DNA of 27,344 nucleotides from JAGMXM01 sp964458325. Its GTDB lineage: Bacteria; Verrucomicrobiota; Verrucomicrobiia; Limisphaerales; UBA1319. The DNA lies in assembly GCA_964458325.1 (NCBI GenBank), contig CAYWIM010000065.1:1-27344 (forward strand). The letters run 5' to 3'. The notes below the pieces were generated by a model. It was not told the origin of the DNA, did not search any database, and saw only the letters and a program-made list of their open reading frames with translations. Positions 8,462 through 16,234 of the stretch are shown piece after piece. The translations under genes were made by a program, and so were the position numbers. Numbering within the stretch: position 1 is the first letter of the stretch; the number at the start of each line of letters is the position of its first letter.

Positions 8462-9871
8462 TCATTCGCTGACAGCAGCAGCTGCCGGAAAATCGTTCAC
8501 AGGACGGTCCAGTTCAAGGGCCACGATCGTGTCTATGGGCTGGCGGCCGGCTTTGGGCACGGAGATTTCAAGGCCGGATACTGTCTGGCGAACCCCGGCG
8601 TTGCCGCCGTTCAGAAGGCGGCTGCGGACGACCTTGGCGGGGATGGCCGGCAGCTTCAGCGTTTCTTCGTTCCATTTCAAGATGTGGATGTAGACGGTGT
8701 TGCCTTTGCGTGTGGAGACGCCGTAGTCGCCCGGCTTGAACGGCCCTCCGCGGGTGCCATAGATGCTTTCGCCGTTCTTCTCCAGCCACATCCCCATCTG
8801 CTTCAGCAGGGCCGCCTGTTCCGGCGCGATTTCGCCGGAAGGCATCGGGCCGACATTGAGCAGCATGTTGCCGTCGCCGCCGGCGCAGCGGATCAACATC
8901 TCCAGGCAGGTGGGGAGCGATTTCACACCATCCTTGGGACCGCCCCATGCCCACTGGTTCTTGAGCGAGGTGGTCATGCACGATTCCCAGGGGTGTTGGT
9001 CGTCATACACGCCGATCTCCTGCTCCGGCGTGCAGTAGTCCGCGTGGATCGAAAGGAACTGGCGGTTGCTATTGCCCGGGCCCAGGTCGAGCCGATTATT
9101 CAGGACGATCCTGGGTTGAAGCGATTTCACCAGATCGTGCGTGCCCGCCTGATCATAGCACGGCTCATGCCCATCCCAGTCGAACCAGAGCAAGTCAATG
9201 GGGCCGAAGTTGCCCAGCAACTCGCGGAGCTCCGCCTGCATTCGGCCCAGAAATGCCCCATTGCGCTCGGTGCGGAAATCGGGATCGCGCCAGTCCATCG
9301 GCGAGAAGTACCAGCCGATCTTGATGCCCTGCGCCCGCGCGGCTTGGGCCAGCTCGGCGCAGACGTCGCGCTGGAAGGGCGTTTGGGAGATGTTGTAGTC
9401 GCTGGCTTTCGAGTGCCAGAGCAGAAAACCATCGCAGTGCTTCGCCGTGAGCACGATGTACTTCGCGCCCGCCGCCTTGGCAATCCGCACCCATTCGAGC
9501 GCGTTAAAGTTCGTCGGGTTGAACTCCCTGTAAAGGTTGTCGTAGACCTCGACGGGGATCGGTCCCTTGTTGGGGCAGTTTGTGTTGGAATTGGCCCGCG
9601 ACCAACTGATCTCCGTCCCCTTGATACTGACGGGGCCCCAATGGATAAACATGCCCAATCGACCCTCCGCCCACCACCGGAGATGCTCGGGATAGGGGCG
9701 CGGAGCCGCAGGGGCTGGAGATGGCACGGGATTGGCAGCCGGAGGAGAAACCGGGCTGGCTGCCATGCCGCGCGGCGCGGCGACCTCGCGGATCGTTGCC
9801 AGCGACAGAGCGCAAAGCAAGAAGCCTTGAAAGCGGGCTTGACGGCGTGAATCGAGGAATGGAGATGACAT
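8462..9871 (-). CDS. Exported alpha-L-fucosidase (GH29)
   Basis: A 469-aa secreted glycosidase that releases alpha-linked L-fucose. An N-terminal hydrophobic segment (about 15-32, with basic residues before it) and a Pro/Ala-rich linker (about 38-58) precede the catalytic barrel. Family features in order are GMFIHWGP (73-80), TAKHCDGF (142-149), the GWYFSPMDW strand (187-195) and DLLWFDWDG (226-234), where Asp231 is the expected nucleophile, then NMLLNVGP in the last barrel strand. A small C-terminal beta domain follows. ATG at 9871 is chosen; an upstream in-frame ATG at 9928 lacks a better signal. It is divergent from the zinc-peptidase gene and leads the minus-strand block ending at 4497. 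Confidence 0.92.
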   Translation of the reverse strand: MSSPFLDSRRQARFQGFLLCALSLATIREVAAPRGMAASPVSPPAANPVPSPAPAAPRPYPEHLRWWAEGRLGMFIHWGPVSIKGTEISWSRANSNTNCPNKGPIPVEVYDNLYREFNPTNFNALEWVRIAKAAGAKYIVLTAKHCDGFLLWHSKASDYNISQTPFQRDVCAELAQAARAQGIKIGWYFSPMDWRDPDFRTERNGAFLGRMQAELRELLGNFGPIDLLWFDWDGHEPCYDQAGTHDLVKSLQPRIVLNNRLDLGPGNSNRQFLSIHADYCTPEQEIGVYDDQHPWESCMTTSLKNQWAWGGPKDGVKSLPTCLEMLIRCAGGDGNMLLNVGPMPSGEIAPEQAALLKQMGMWLEKNGESIYGTRGGPFKPGDYGVSTRKGNTVYIHILKWNEETLKLPAIPAKVVRSRLLNGGNAGVRQTVSGLEISVPKAGRQPIDTIVALELDRPVNDFPAAAAVSE

Positions 9872-9988
9872 GGGAGGGATGGTGAAAATGGATTGCGGCC
9901 GAAACGGTTTTATTGCCCAATGCGCCATTTGTCCGAGGTGTCCGTTCAGCGAGAACGGCGGTCACAGAAGGCAGTTTATCACGGAACC

Positions 9989-11185
9989 ATGCGCATCAAA
10001 GGATTATTGAAGGCACTGAACCGGGTCCGAGCCCAACTGCAAGCGGGCATCGAGCCCGATCAGATCGAGTCCTTCGCGGCTCGCGTCCGGTCGCTGACCC
10101 GGCAAGTCGAGGAGATCTGCGCCCAGGGCGGTCTGACGCCCGACCGCCTGCCAGGCCCATCTCGAATGGCCTATCGGTTCCTGAAGGAGCTGGACCTGGA
10201 ACACCTTCCCGTCCAGCAGGCCGGCCAAGCCCAACCTGAACGAGTCCATCGCGTGGCGGTCCGCAATGTGTGCGCCATCGAGGACAGCTTGGCCGATCGG
10301 TTCTGGGATCAGCTGCCTCTTCTCATGAGCTCCGCCGACGCCCGAGCGCAAATGCTCACGGATATCCAGAGCTCGGCGGAAGCGATCGAGGCCATCTGCG
10401 CCCGTCAGAACTCGTCGCCCGGCGCGCTCGAGACGCCGTCCCGACAGGCGTATTGCTGGCTGAAATTCCTGTCGAACGAGGAGAATCTGGCCGCCCATCT
10501 GGCGGCGCTGGAACGTGCGCAGGCAGCGCTCAAGGATTACCCCCCTCGTTTCGCCTTCCCCGTCGTCATGCACATGCTCAACATGCGGCCGCTCTGGCGC
10601 AAGCGTCCTTATAGCAACCTCGTTCTGTTCCAGGCAAACGAAGGCTTTCTGAACGCCGAGCCGGAAATATGGCGGGCGCTGATCCAAAGCATGGTCGATG
10701 GCCGTCACTCCCCTTTATCAGGTCAGATTCGCGCATTTGCCGACTCGGATGATTTCAGCGAAGTGCTGGCGGAGATCGAGTCGTTCGCGGAACCTCCCGG
10801 CGCCTCGACCCAAGGGTGCGCGCACGATCTCGAGGCGAGTTTTGCCCGGGTGAATGCGGCTTATTTTGGAGGCGGCATGCCCCGGCCGAGGCTGGTCTGG
10901 AATCGCATGCTGACAGGGCGCAAGTTCGGACATTACCAGCGGAGCACGGACACGGTCATGCTATCGGTATCGCTGGATGGGCCGGCTGTGCCAGCCTGGG
11001 TGGTGGATTACGTCATCTACCACGAGCTGCTGCACAAGAAACACCGCATTGCCGTCGTCAACGGCCGGCGTTTCTCGCACACGCAGGCTTTTCGGAGCGA
11101 AGAGCGGCTCTTTGCCGAGCATGACGCGGCGGAACACTTTCTGAATCGCCTCGCGAGACGCGCCTACGATCCATCCGAATCCTGA
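9989..11185 (+). CDS. SprT/YgjP-like zinc metallopeptidase-domain protein
   Basis: A 398-aa, apparently cytoplasmic protein. The last third has a gluzincin-like active site: HELLH at residues 345-349 (His345, Glu346, His349), then His364 in GRRFSHTQAF as the likely third zinc ligand, the arrangement seen in SprT and YgjP/DUF45 proteins. About 300 residues before it are helical and charged and match no domain I recognise. They contain two similar-looking stretches ending GPSRMAYRFLKEL and TPSRQAYCWLKFL, suggesting an internal duplication. ATG at 9989 is chosen; an upstream GTG/ATG region at 9893 overlaps the divergent promoter area. The protease domain is well supported; the substrate is unknown. 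Confidence 0.75.
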   Translation: MRIKGLLKALNRVRAQLQAGIEPDQIESFAARVRSLTRQVEEICAQGGLTPDRLPGPSRMAYRFLKELDLEHLPVQQAGQAQPERVHRVAVRNVCAIEDSLADRFWDQLPLLMSSADARAQMLTDIQSSAEAIEAICARQNSSPGALETPSRQAYCWLKFLSNEENLAAHLAALERAQAALKDYPPRFAFPVVMHMLNMRPLWRKRPYSNLVLFQANEGFLNAEPEIWRALIQSMVDGRHSPLSGQIRAFADSDDFSEVLAEIESFAEPPGASTQGCAHDLEASFARVNAAYFGGGMPRPRLVWNRMLTGRKFGHYQRSTDTVMLSVSLDGPAVPAWVVDYVIYHELLHKKHRIAVVNGRRFSHTQAFRSEERLFAEHDAAEHFLNRLARRAYDPSES

Positions 11186-11225
11186 GGCCCTTGAGCTCCG
11201 CATCGCATCCGCGCGCGATCGTCCA

Positions 11226-11432
11226 TCACGCCGCTCGGGTTCGGAGCCGGCCTCGGCCCCGGACGGGAGCGCGGGACGCATTCGGCGCAGCCGCCCGGCT
11301 CGGGGGCACGGCCGGTCGTCGATGGAGCTGGCGCCACATCCAATACTCCGTGAAGGCGACCAGAACTCCAATGGCCGCCACGAACAGGACCGGCGCCGCG
11401 CATCGGCGTCCGAAAGACAGGAGCGGAACCAT
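11226..11432 (-). CDS. Possible 68-aa single-span membrane protein
   Basis: A minus-strand frame starting at ATG 11432 with one clear hydrophobic helix (about residues 12-32, FVAAIGVLVAFTEYW), flanked by Arg on both sides, and an Arg/Ala/Pro-rich tail. Codon third positions are mostly G or C. No homologue is recognised and no Shine-Dalgarno sequence is seen, so it may be a chance frame in GC-rich DNA. It lies convergent to the zinc-peptidase gene. Confidence 0.4.
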   Translation of the reverse strand: MVPLLSFGRRCAAPVLFVAAIGVLVAFTEYWMWRQLHRRPAVPPSRAAAPNASRAPVRGRGRLRTRAA

Positions 11433-11713
11433 GGTCCCACTCTACACCCAGTCCAGCACCGTGGCCAGCGGACGGACAAGGGGGGCGTAAGACAACATTT
11501 TTCGGCGCAAGAAGCGAGCCCCCTCACCCGTGATGGCCCGCCCATGAACTCCTTCCATGCGGAATCAGATGGCGCCCTCGCTGCCCGCCTTGATGACGGA
11601 GATCTGCGGCGCGTCCGCCTCTTTGGGGTCCAAGGGCAGCAGGTACTCCTCCCGATTGGTCAACCTGCCACCGACTCGACAGGAGGGCGATGCCCGGTTA
11701 TCCTTATTGCGTG
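11433..11713. other. Gap with a possible gene tail
   Basis: No complete gene is seen here. On the minus strand, about 11565-11690 reads as a protein-like C-terminus (EEYLLPLDPKEADAPQISV, ending GSEGAI and a stop), but upstream the frame runs into the 83-aa plus-strand gene and loses protein character. It could be the tail of an older gene cut by arrival of the nucleotidyltransferase pair. This is inference from reading quality only. Confidence 0.25.
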
Positions 11714-11965
11714 ATGAGAACGCAGTCGCCGGACACGAGTCCAAAGGCCGAACAGGTGTTGATCGAATTGCTGCGGCGGACTCCGACGTGGCGACGCTTG
11801 CGATTGACGGACCAAATGAGTGCCACGGCCCGCAACCTCTGCCTGGCCGGACTGCGGAACCGTCATCCTCTCGCGAGCGAGGCTGAGTTGCGCCGCCGCT
11901 TTGCCGACATCCACCTCGGCCCAGAACTGGCCGAGAAAGTCTGGCGGCAATTGCCTTCGAACTGA
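11714..11965 (+). CDS. Small conserved-type protein paired with a nucleotidyltransferase
   Basis: An 83-aa acidic/basic helical protein (MRTQSPDTSPKAEQVL start) with the pattern ARNLCLAGLRNRHP, then SEAELRRRFADIHLGPELAEKV. From memory, short proteins with this LRxRHPxAsxxELRRR...LGPELAxKV layout occur next to nucleotidyltransferase-fold genes in several phyla. Function is not established. The TGA stop overlaps the ATG of the next gene by one base (11963-11967), implying translational coupling. ATG at 11714 is chosen; an in-frame ATG eight codons upstream (11690) is less likely. No DNA-binding motif or membrane segment is evident. Confidence 0.72.
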   Translation: MRTQSPDTSPKAEQVLIELLRRTPTWRRLRLTDQMSATARNLCLAGLRNRHPLASEAELRRRFADIHLGPELAEKVWRQLPSN

Positions 11966-12555
11966 TGGACACCGAGCAGACCCAGGTGAACCTGCTGGTC
12001 GTGCAGGCGTTCGAAGCCTTGCACATTCCCTATTTCCTGGGTGGCTCGATGGCCAGCTCTGTGCATGGCATCTACCGCGCCACGGCGGACGCCGACTTCG
12101 TGGCCGCAGTTCGCCCGCGTCACGCTGGACCGCTGGTGGCTCTGCTCAAACCGGCCTTCTACGCCGACCTGGAGGCCATCCGCGCTGCGGTCGCTGCACG
12201 CCGGAGTTTCAATGTCGTCCACCTCGAAACGGTGCTGAAAGTGGATGTCTTCGTGGCCGGAACGGAGCCGTTTCAGTTGATGCAGTTCCGGCGTCGCGTG
12301 CTCCAAACAAGCAGCCCGGATGGGAAGACAACCTTCTATGTCGCCTCCCCGGAAGACACCATTTTAGCGAAGCTCCAGTGGTACCGAGACGGCGGCTGTG
12401 TGTCTGACAGGCAGTGGAACGATGTCCTGGGCGTCCTGAAGGTCCAGGGCACGGCCCTGGATCGCTCCTATCTGCGCAAGTGGGCGCACGAATTGGGGCT
12501 GACAGCGTTGCTGCAAAGGGCGCTGGATGAAGCGGGCTTACCCCCGGAGCCATAG
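11965..12555 (+). CDS. Nucleotidyltransferase-fold protein (MNT/AbiEii-like)
   Basis: A 196-aa protein with a minimal Pol-beta-type nucleotidyltransferase core. GGSMASS at residues 26-32 is the GGS motif, followed by Asp42 and Asp44 (TADADFV) as the metal-binding pair and Asp95 (LKVDVFV) as the third carboxylate. A conserved SPEDTILAKLQWYR block follows, then SDRQWNDVLGV, as in AbiEii/DUF6036-type proteins. Such enzymes transfer NMPs to RNA, tRNA or protein partners, and some are toxins. It overlaps the 83-aa gene by one base, so the two are expressed together. Whether they are a toxin-antitoxin module is inference. No HEPN or AbiEi partner is nearby. Confidence 0.85.
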   Translation: MDTEQTQVNLLVVQAFEALHIPYFLGGSMASSVHGIYRATADADFVAAVRPRHAGPLVALLKPAFYADLEAIRAAVAARRSFNVVHLETVLKVDVFVAGTEPFQLMQFRRRVLQTSSPDGKTTFYVASPEDTILAKLQWYRDGGCVSDRQWNDVLGVLKVQGTALDRSYLRKWAHELGLTALLQRALDEAGLPPEP

Positions 12556-12811
12556 CCAAGCCCTGAAGAGGCGAAGAGTTTTTATCCTGCAGCCGGTCAA
12601 GGAGCGGCCATCATCGCTTCTTGACGGCAACCGCCTTGAAGAACGTGTAACAGAAAGTGCCGCTGGGTTCCGCCGACGCTTTCAAGTCCGCAATTCGGCC
12701 AGCGTCTGTGATTGGTCCCGCAGCCGCTGGCTCTCGCGTATCGAGTATCCATGAACATAATCCGGCGCAGTCATCATTCGCTGGATCACTGGGAACTCCC
12801 AAACCACGCTC

Positions 12812-15800
12812 TCAGAACCGCCCCCGATAGAACTCGAGGTTCGGCGCGTTGATGGCCCAGGAAATGCCCAAAGCCTGATACCATTTCATCCGCTCCTCCT
12901 CGATCTGCTTGGCCCGCTGGGCGGCCTGGCGGTCGCCGTTCTTGGCCGCGGCTCGAGCAATCCAGTAGCGATGGCGGATCTCGCCCAGCTCGACGGCTTT
13001 CCGCAAGAATCCCACGCGCTGCCGAATCGTCTCGTCGCCGCCCGCCTCGCGCGCAGCCCGATCCAGCAGCGCATGACACCGGACGAAAAACTCGTCCCGA
13101 GTCCACTCGGCAAAAGGCGCCACCTCGTCTTTGCCCGGTTTCCTCGCGGCGCTGAAGCGCGCAAAGGAGTCGAGGTTGGTCTCGAGGAGCCGGAAATATT
13201 CGCCGATCGCGCCCGCGGCGGGTCCAAATCCGGCCCGGCAATAATCGGCGATGGCCGCATCGACGTCGGTCCCTGGATCCCAAAGCAATTTGGCCAGGAC
13301 ATAGTAGTTCAATCCGTCGCTGGCCCAGTGCTGATAGCAGCAGTCGAAGTCGCAGGCCATCATCTTGCGCTCGAGGCAGAATCGCAGATCGTCCGCCAGC
13401 CGATGCGCGTGGACGGTGGGCGAGCCCATGCCCGCTGAAAGCGCATTCGGGCGCAGGAAAATCCGGCTGGCCATCTCGGACCACTGCTGCCAGGCATCGC
13501 GCGACTGCTCCCGATTGGACTCGTTGAGGTACGAAAACCCGACGAATCCGAGGATCACGCTGGGATGAAGCTTTTCGCGCAGCGGCGGCAGGCGATAGAC
13601 GCTGTAGGCGTAAGCGCCCAGGTTGCGCCCGGGGACTTCGCGCGCCACGATCGCGGCCACCTCGGAATAGAATCGGACGTATCGGTCGCTTAAGGAGACA
13701 TGCCGGGTCGGTTCCTTCGGCCCCCACATCTCGATCGTTTCGCCCCCAGGCGCGTCCCAGGCCTCGCAGTTCGGGCAGAGGCAGTGTGTCACCGCCGCGC
13801 CGTCGTTGGGCGAGAGCGAGACGCAGTCGGCGGCGGGATTGCGCCGCAGCGACTCGATGGCGTCGCGCGCCACTTGCTCGATCAATCCGCGGTTCGAGAC
13901 GCACAGCTGCGCGCGCGCGCCGTTTTGCGCCTTGCGTTGGTCGCGCGTTCCGTCGGGCTGCAGGGCAAACCACTCGGGATGCTGCGCGGAGAACCGGTCC
14001 CAGTATGTTCCGTAGGCATGGCCGTAACCGCCCACGAAGCTGCCGCCGATGCGATGGAAGCGAAACCAGAGCTCGGACTCGGTGGCGTGGCGTTTGAACT
14101 CCTCGGCGTTCCAGCCCAGCCGGTCCAATCCTGTCTGGATGCGTTCGTTATAGCCGATGTTGCGGATGCTGCGCTTCCGGAGGACGGGTGCGAACCGATC
14201 GTCAATGGCGTCGAGCTCGATCGTAGGGGTCTTCGGAACGGCCAGGCCCAGCTCCCCCGGCCACAGAACGCGCACCCCCAATCGCTGTTCCGCAAACGTC
14301 TCCGCTGCCCACAACGTTCCCCTCAACGGGACGCCATCGGGCCGCTCGTCGTCGCCGATGATCACCAAGGTGTCGGGGAATGTCTGGATCCGGATTTCCT
14401 CGAGATCGAACGTCGAGGGATCCAGGCCCAGGGCGCGCACAGCCCGCGAATCTCCGACGAGGATCCGGGTGGCTCGGCTCTCTCGGGGCAGACGGCTCTC
14501 GGGCTGGATCGTAATCAGCGCGCCGCTGGCTTTCTCGATCCACATCTGCAAATCGCGCGCCGCTTCGCGGGCTGCGGCCGACGGCTGGTCGGCAGTGACA
14601 ATGACCGATCCTGCCCGGCCATCGCGCGCCAGGACGAGCCTGCCCCGAGCCGGATCCGATGGCGGAGGGGCCGCGCCGACGATCTCGGGCGCCGCCTCGA
14701 GTGCCAGCACCCAATCACGCTGCCCAGCGCGGTTGTTCCCCGGCCCTTTAACCACCTGACTCCCGCGGTTGGGGATCCGTTCGGTAGATTCTCGGAAAGC
14801 GCCTGAAGTCGGATCGAACCAGCGGAGGCGCGCGGGGGCGCGCAAGGCATCCATGCGGAGGGCGACCTCCGCGATCCCGGGCTGTTGAGGCAAATAGACC
14901 AGTGCCCAGGAGCGGTCCCTGGCTACCAATGCCGCCGTATAAGCGGCGCCTTGCCCGCGATGTTGCACCAGCGGCTGGTTCAACGCGAAATCGGGCGCAG
15001 CCAGACGGAACGGATAGGCCTGGTTGAGAGCGGAGAAATGCCTCACCTGGCTCGCGACCGGTTGATCCTCGAGATGCGCCTTCCACCAATCGCGGCTGTG
15101 GCCGGGCCGGGTCGGACGCGCGGGCACATCGGCGCCGATGCCCCAGAAACCGTGCCCCCCGTAGCCGACCGCGCACGCGCCTGAAAACACCGAGACCCAA
15201 TGCGCCCAGCGGACCTCGGCGTTTTCCAGGCCGGGGTTGTGAGACTCGTAGAGCGGCTCGCCGTTGAACACCGGCGCGGCCGGGCTGGCCTCATAGGCCT
15301 GCCGCACCCAGTCGGGCACGTCCTGCGTCGGAGCGCGATGCCCGGATTGAACGACCAGGATGTCCGACCATCCCGCACGTTCTTCCGGCGCGTAATTGAT
15401 GATGGTCGAGCCGCGGCCGGGGTGATCCGAGAGCAACCGCCGGTCGCCGCGCGCGTTCATCAACTGGCGCAGATGCCGGCCTGCCTCGATCTGCATCGGC
15501 TTGTCGAGGTTCTTTTGCCTGAGCATCCCCTTGTCGCCGCCTAAACAGAAAACCACGTGCGGAAATTCGTCTGCCGGATACGCATCGAGCACAAACTCGA
15601 CGTAGCGGCGGTAGGATTCCCGAGAGAATGATTCCTGCCAGGCCGACGCCCAGCCCAGAACCAGAAATACGGTCATGTTCTTCTCGCGCAGCTTGCGCAG
15701 CGTTGCTTTGAAATCGTCGAAGAAGGCTGGATTGGGGCGCCGCGTATCCGGCGCGCCCACGCTGCCGGCGAAGGGCATGTGGCCGTTATCGTTTGTCGAG

Positions 15801-16099
15801 TTGCGTCCGTGCGGCAGGTTCTCGACGCCGAGAAGGGAAACGAACACGGCGTTGAAGCCTTGCGCGGGCCGCCGGCTCAGATACAGGTCCACGTCCGCCT
15901 GGTTGAGATAGCTGAGCTGCCACACCGTATCGATGATGGGGAAATGCGGCGTGCCATCCCGCTCCTCGAGAGATCGCCCGTCGGCACTGATTTGCAAAGG
16001 CCACTGCGTCGCCGCTGCAACCGACAAGGCGTAAATCAGTGTCAGAGCCAACAGGATGAGCCAGGTCCGTTGCGTGTCGGATTGCAGGCGTGCAGCCAT
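12812..16099 (-). CDS. Exported fusion: DUF4038 apiosidase-like plus DUF4838 glycosidase-like
   Basis: A 1095-aa protein that joins two enzymes usually encoded separately. An N-terminal hydrophobic segment (about 12-29) is a signal peptide or anchor. Residues about 40-385 resemble DUF4038/GH140 apiosidases, with Asp189 (FCLGGD) and Glu281 (FNGEPLYE) as likely catalytic acids. About 386-470 resemble the collagen-binding-like beta domain that follows DUF4038 (RWFDPTSGAF, ending DWVLALEA). About 485-640 look like the N-terminal domain of GH67-type enzymes (AARDLQMWIEKASG, ILVGDS). About 640-930 match DUF4838, with GGYGHAYGTYW and Cys773, Cys775, Cys778 (CLCPNC). The rest is helical. ATG at 16099 fits the signal; in-frame ATGs at 16132 and 16354 exist. 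Substrate is probably a plant-type or uronate-rich glycan; this is inference. Confidence 0.82.
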   Translation of the reverse strand: MAARLQSDTQRTWLILLALTLIYALSVAAATQWPLQISADGRSLEERDGTPHFPIIDTVWQLSYLNQADVDLYLSRRPAQGFNAVFVSLLGVENLPHGRNSTNDNGHMPFAGSVGAPDTRRPNPAFFDDFKATLRKLREKNMTVFLVLGWASAWQESFSRESYRRYVEFVLDAYPADEFPHVVFCLGGDKGMLRQKNLDKPMQIEAGRHLRQLMNARGDRRLLSDHPGRGSTIINYAPEERAGWSDILVVQSGHRAPTQDVPDWVRQAYEASPAAPVFNGEPLYESHNPGLENAEVRWAHWVSVFSGACAVGYGGHGFWGIGADVPARPTRPGHSRDWWKAHLEDQPVASQVRHFSALNQAYPFRLAAPDFALNQPLVQHRGQGAAYTAALVARDRSWALVYLPQQPGIAEVALRMDALRAPARLRWFDPTSGAFRESTERIPNRGSQVVKGPGNNRAGQRDWVLALEAAPEIVGAAPPPSDPARGRLVLARDGRAGSVIVTADQPSAAAREAARDLQMWIEKASGALITIQPESRLPRESRATRILVGDSRAVRALGLDPSTFDLEEIRIQTFPDTLVIIGDDERPDGVPLRGTLWAAETFAEQRLGVRVLWPGELGLAVPKTPTIELDAIDDRFAPVLRKRSIRNIGYNERIQTGLDRLGWNAEEFKRHATESELWFRFHRIGGSFVGGYGHAYGTYWDRFSAQHPEWFALQPDGTRDQRKAQNGARAQLCVSNRGLIEQVARDAIESLRRNPAADCVSLSPNDGAAVTHCLCPNCEAWDAPGGETIEMWGPKEPTRHVSLSDRYVRFYSEVAAIVAREVPGRNLGAYAYSVYRLPPLREKLHPSVILGFVGFSYLNESNREQSRDAWQQWSEMASRIFLRPNALSAGMGSPTVHAHRLADDLRFCLERKMMACDFDCCYQHWASDGLNYYVLAKLLWDPGTDVDAAIADYCRAGFGPAAGAIGEYFRLLETNLDSFARFSAARKPGKDEVAPFAEWTRDEFFVRCHALLDRAAREAGGDETIRQRVGFLRKAVELGEIRHRYWIARAAAKNGDRQAAQRAKQIEEERMKWYQALGISWAINAPNLEFYRGRF

Positions 16100-16234
16100 C
16101 CGTCGGCGCTCACAGGGCGGCGGCCCTGCCATTCGGCTTTCCGCGTGCATAGGCAGGGCGCCGGCCGGGATATATGGAGCTTCAGGTCTCATTGGGTAGG
16201 ATGATACTCCTTGGGCCCGATGGCAGACAAGATC

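Noticed and set aside
12527..12754. A 75-codon plus-strand frame overlapping the end of the nucleotidyltransferase
   Set aside because: Basic and Ser/Arg-rich translation without motif, starting within the preceding gene; no support as a real gene.
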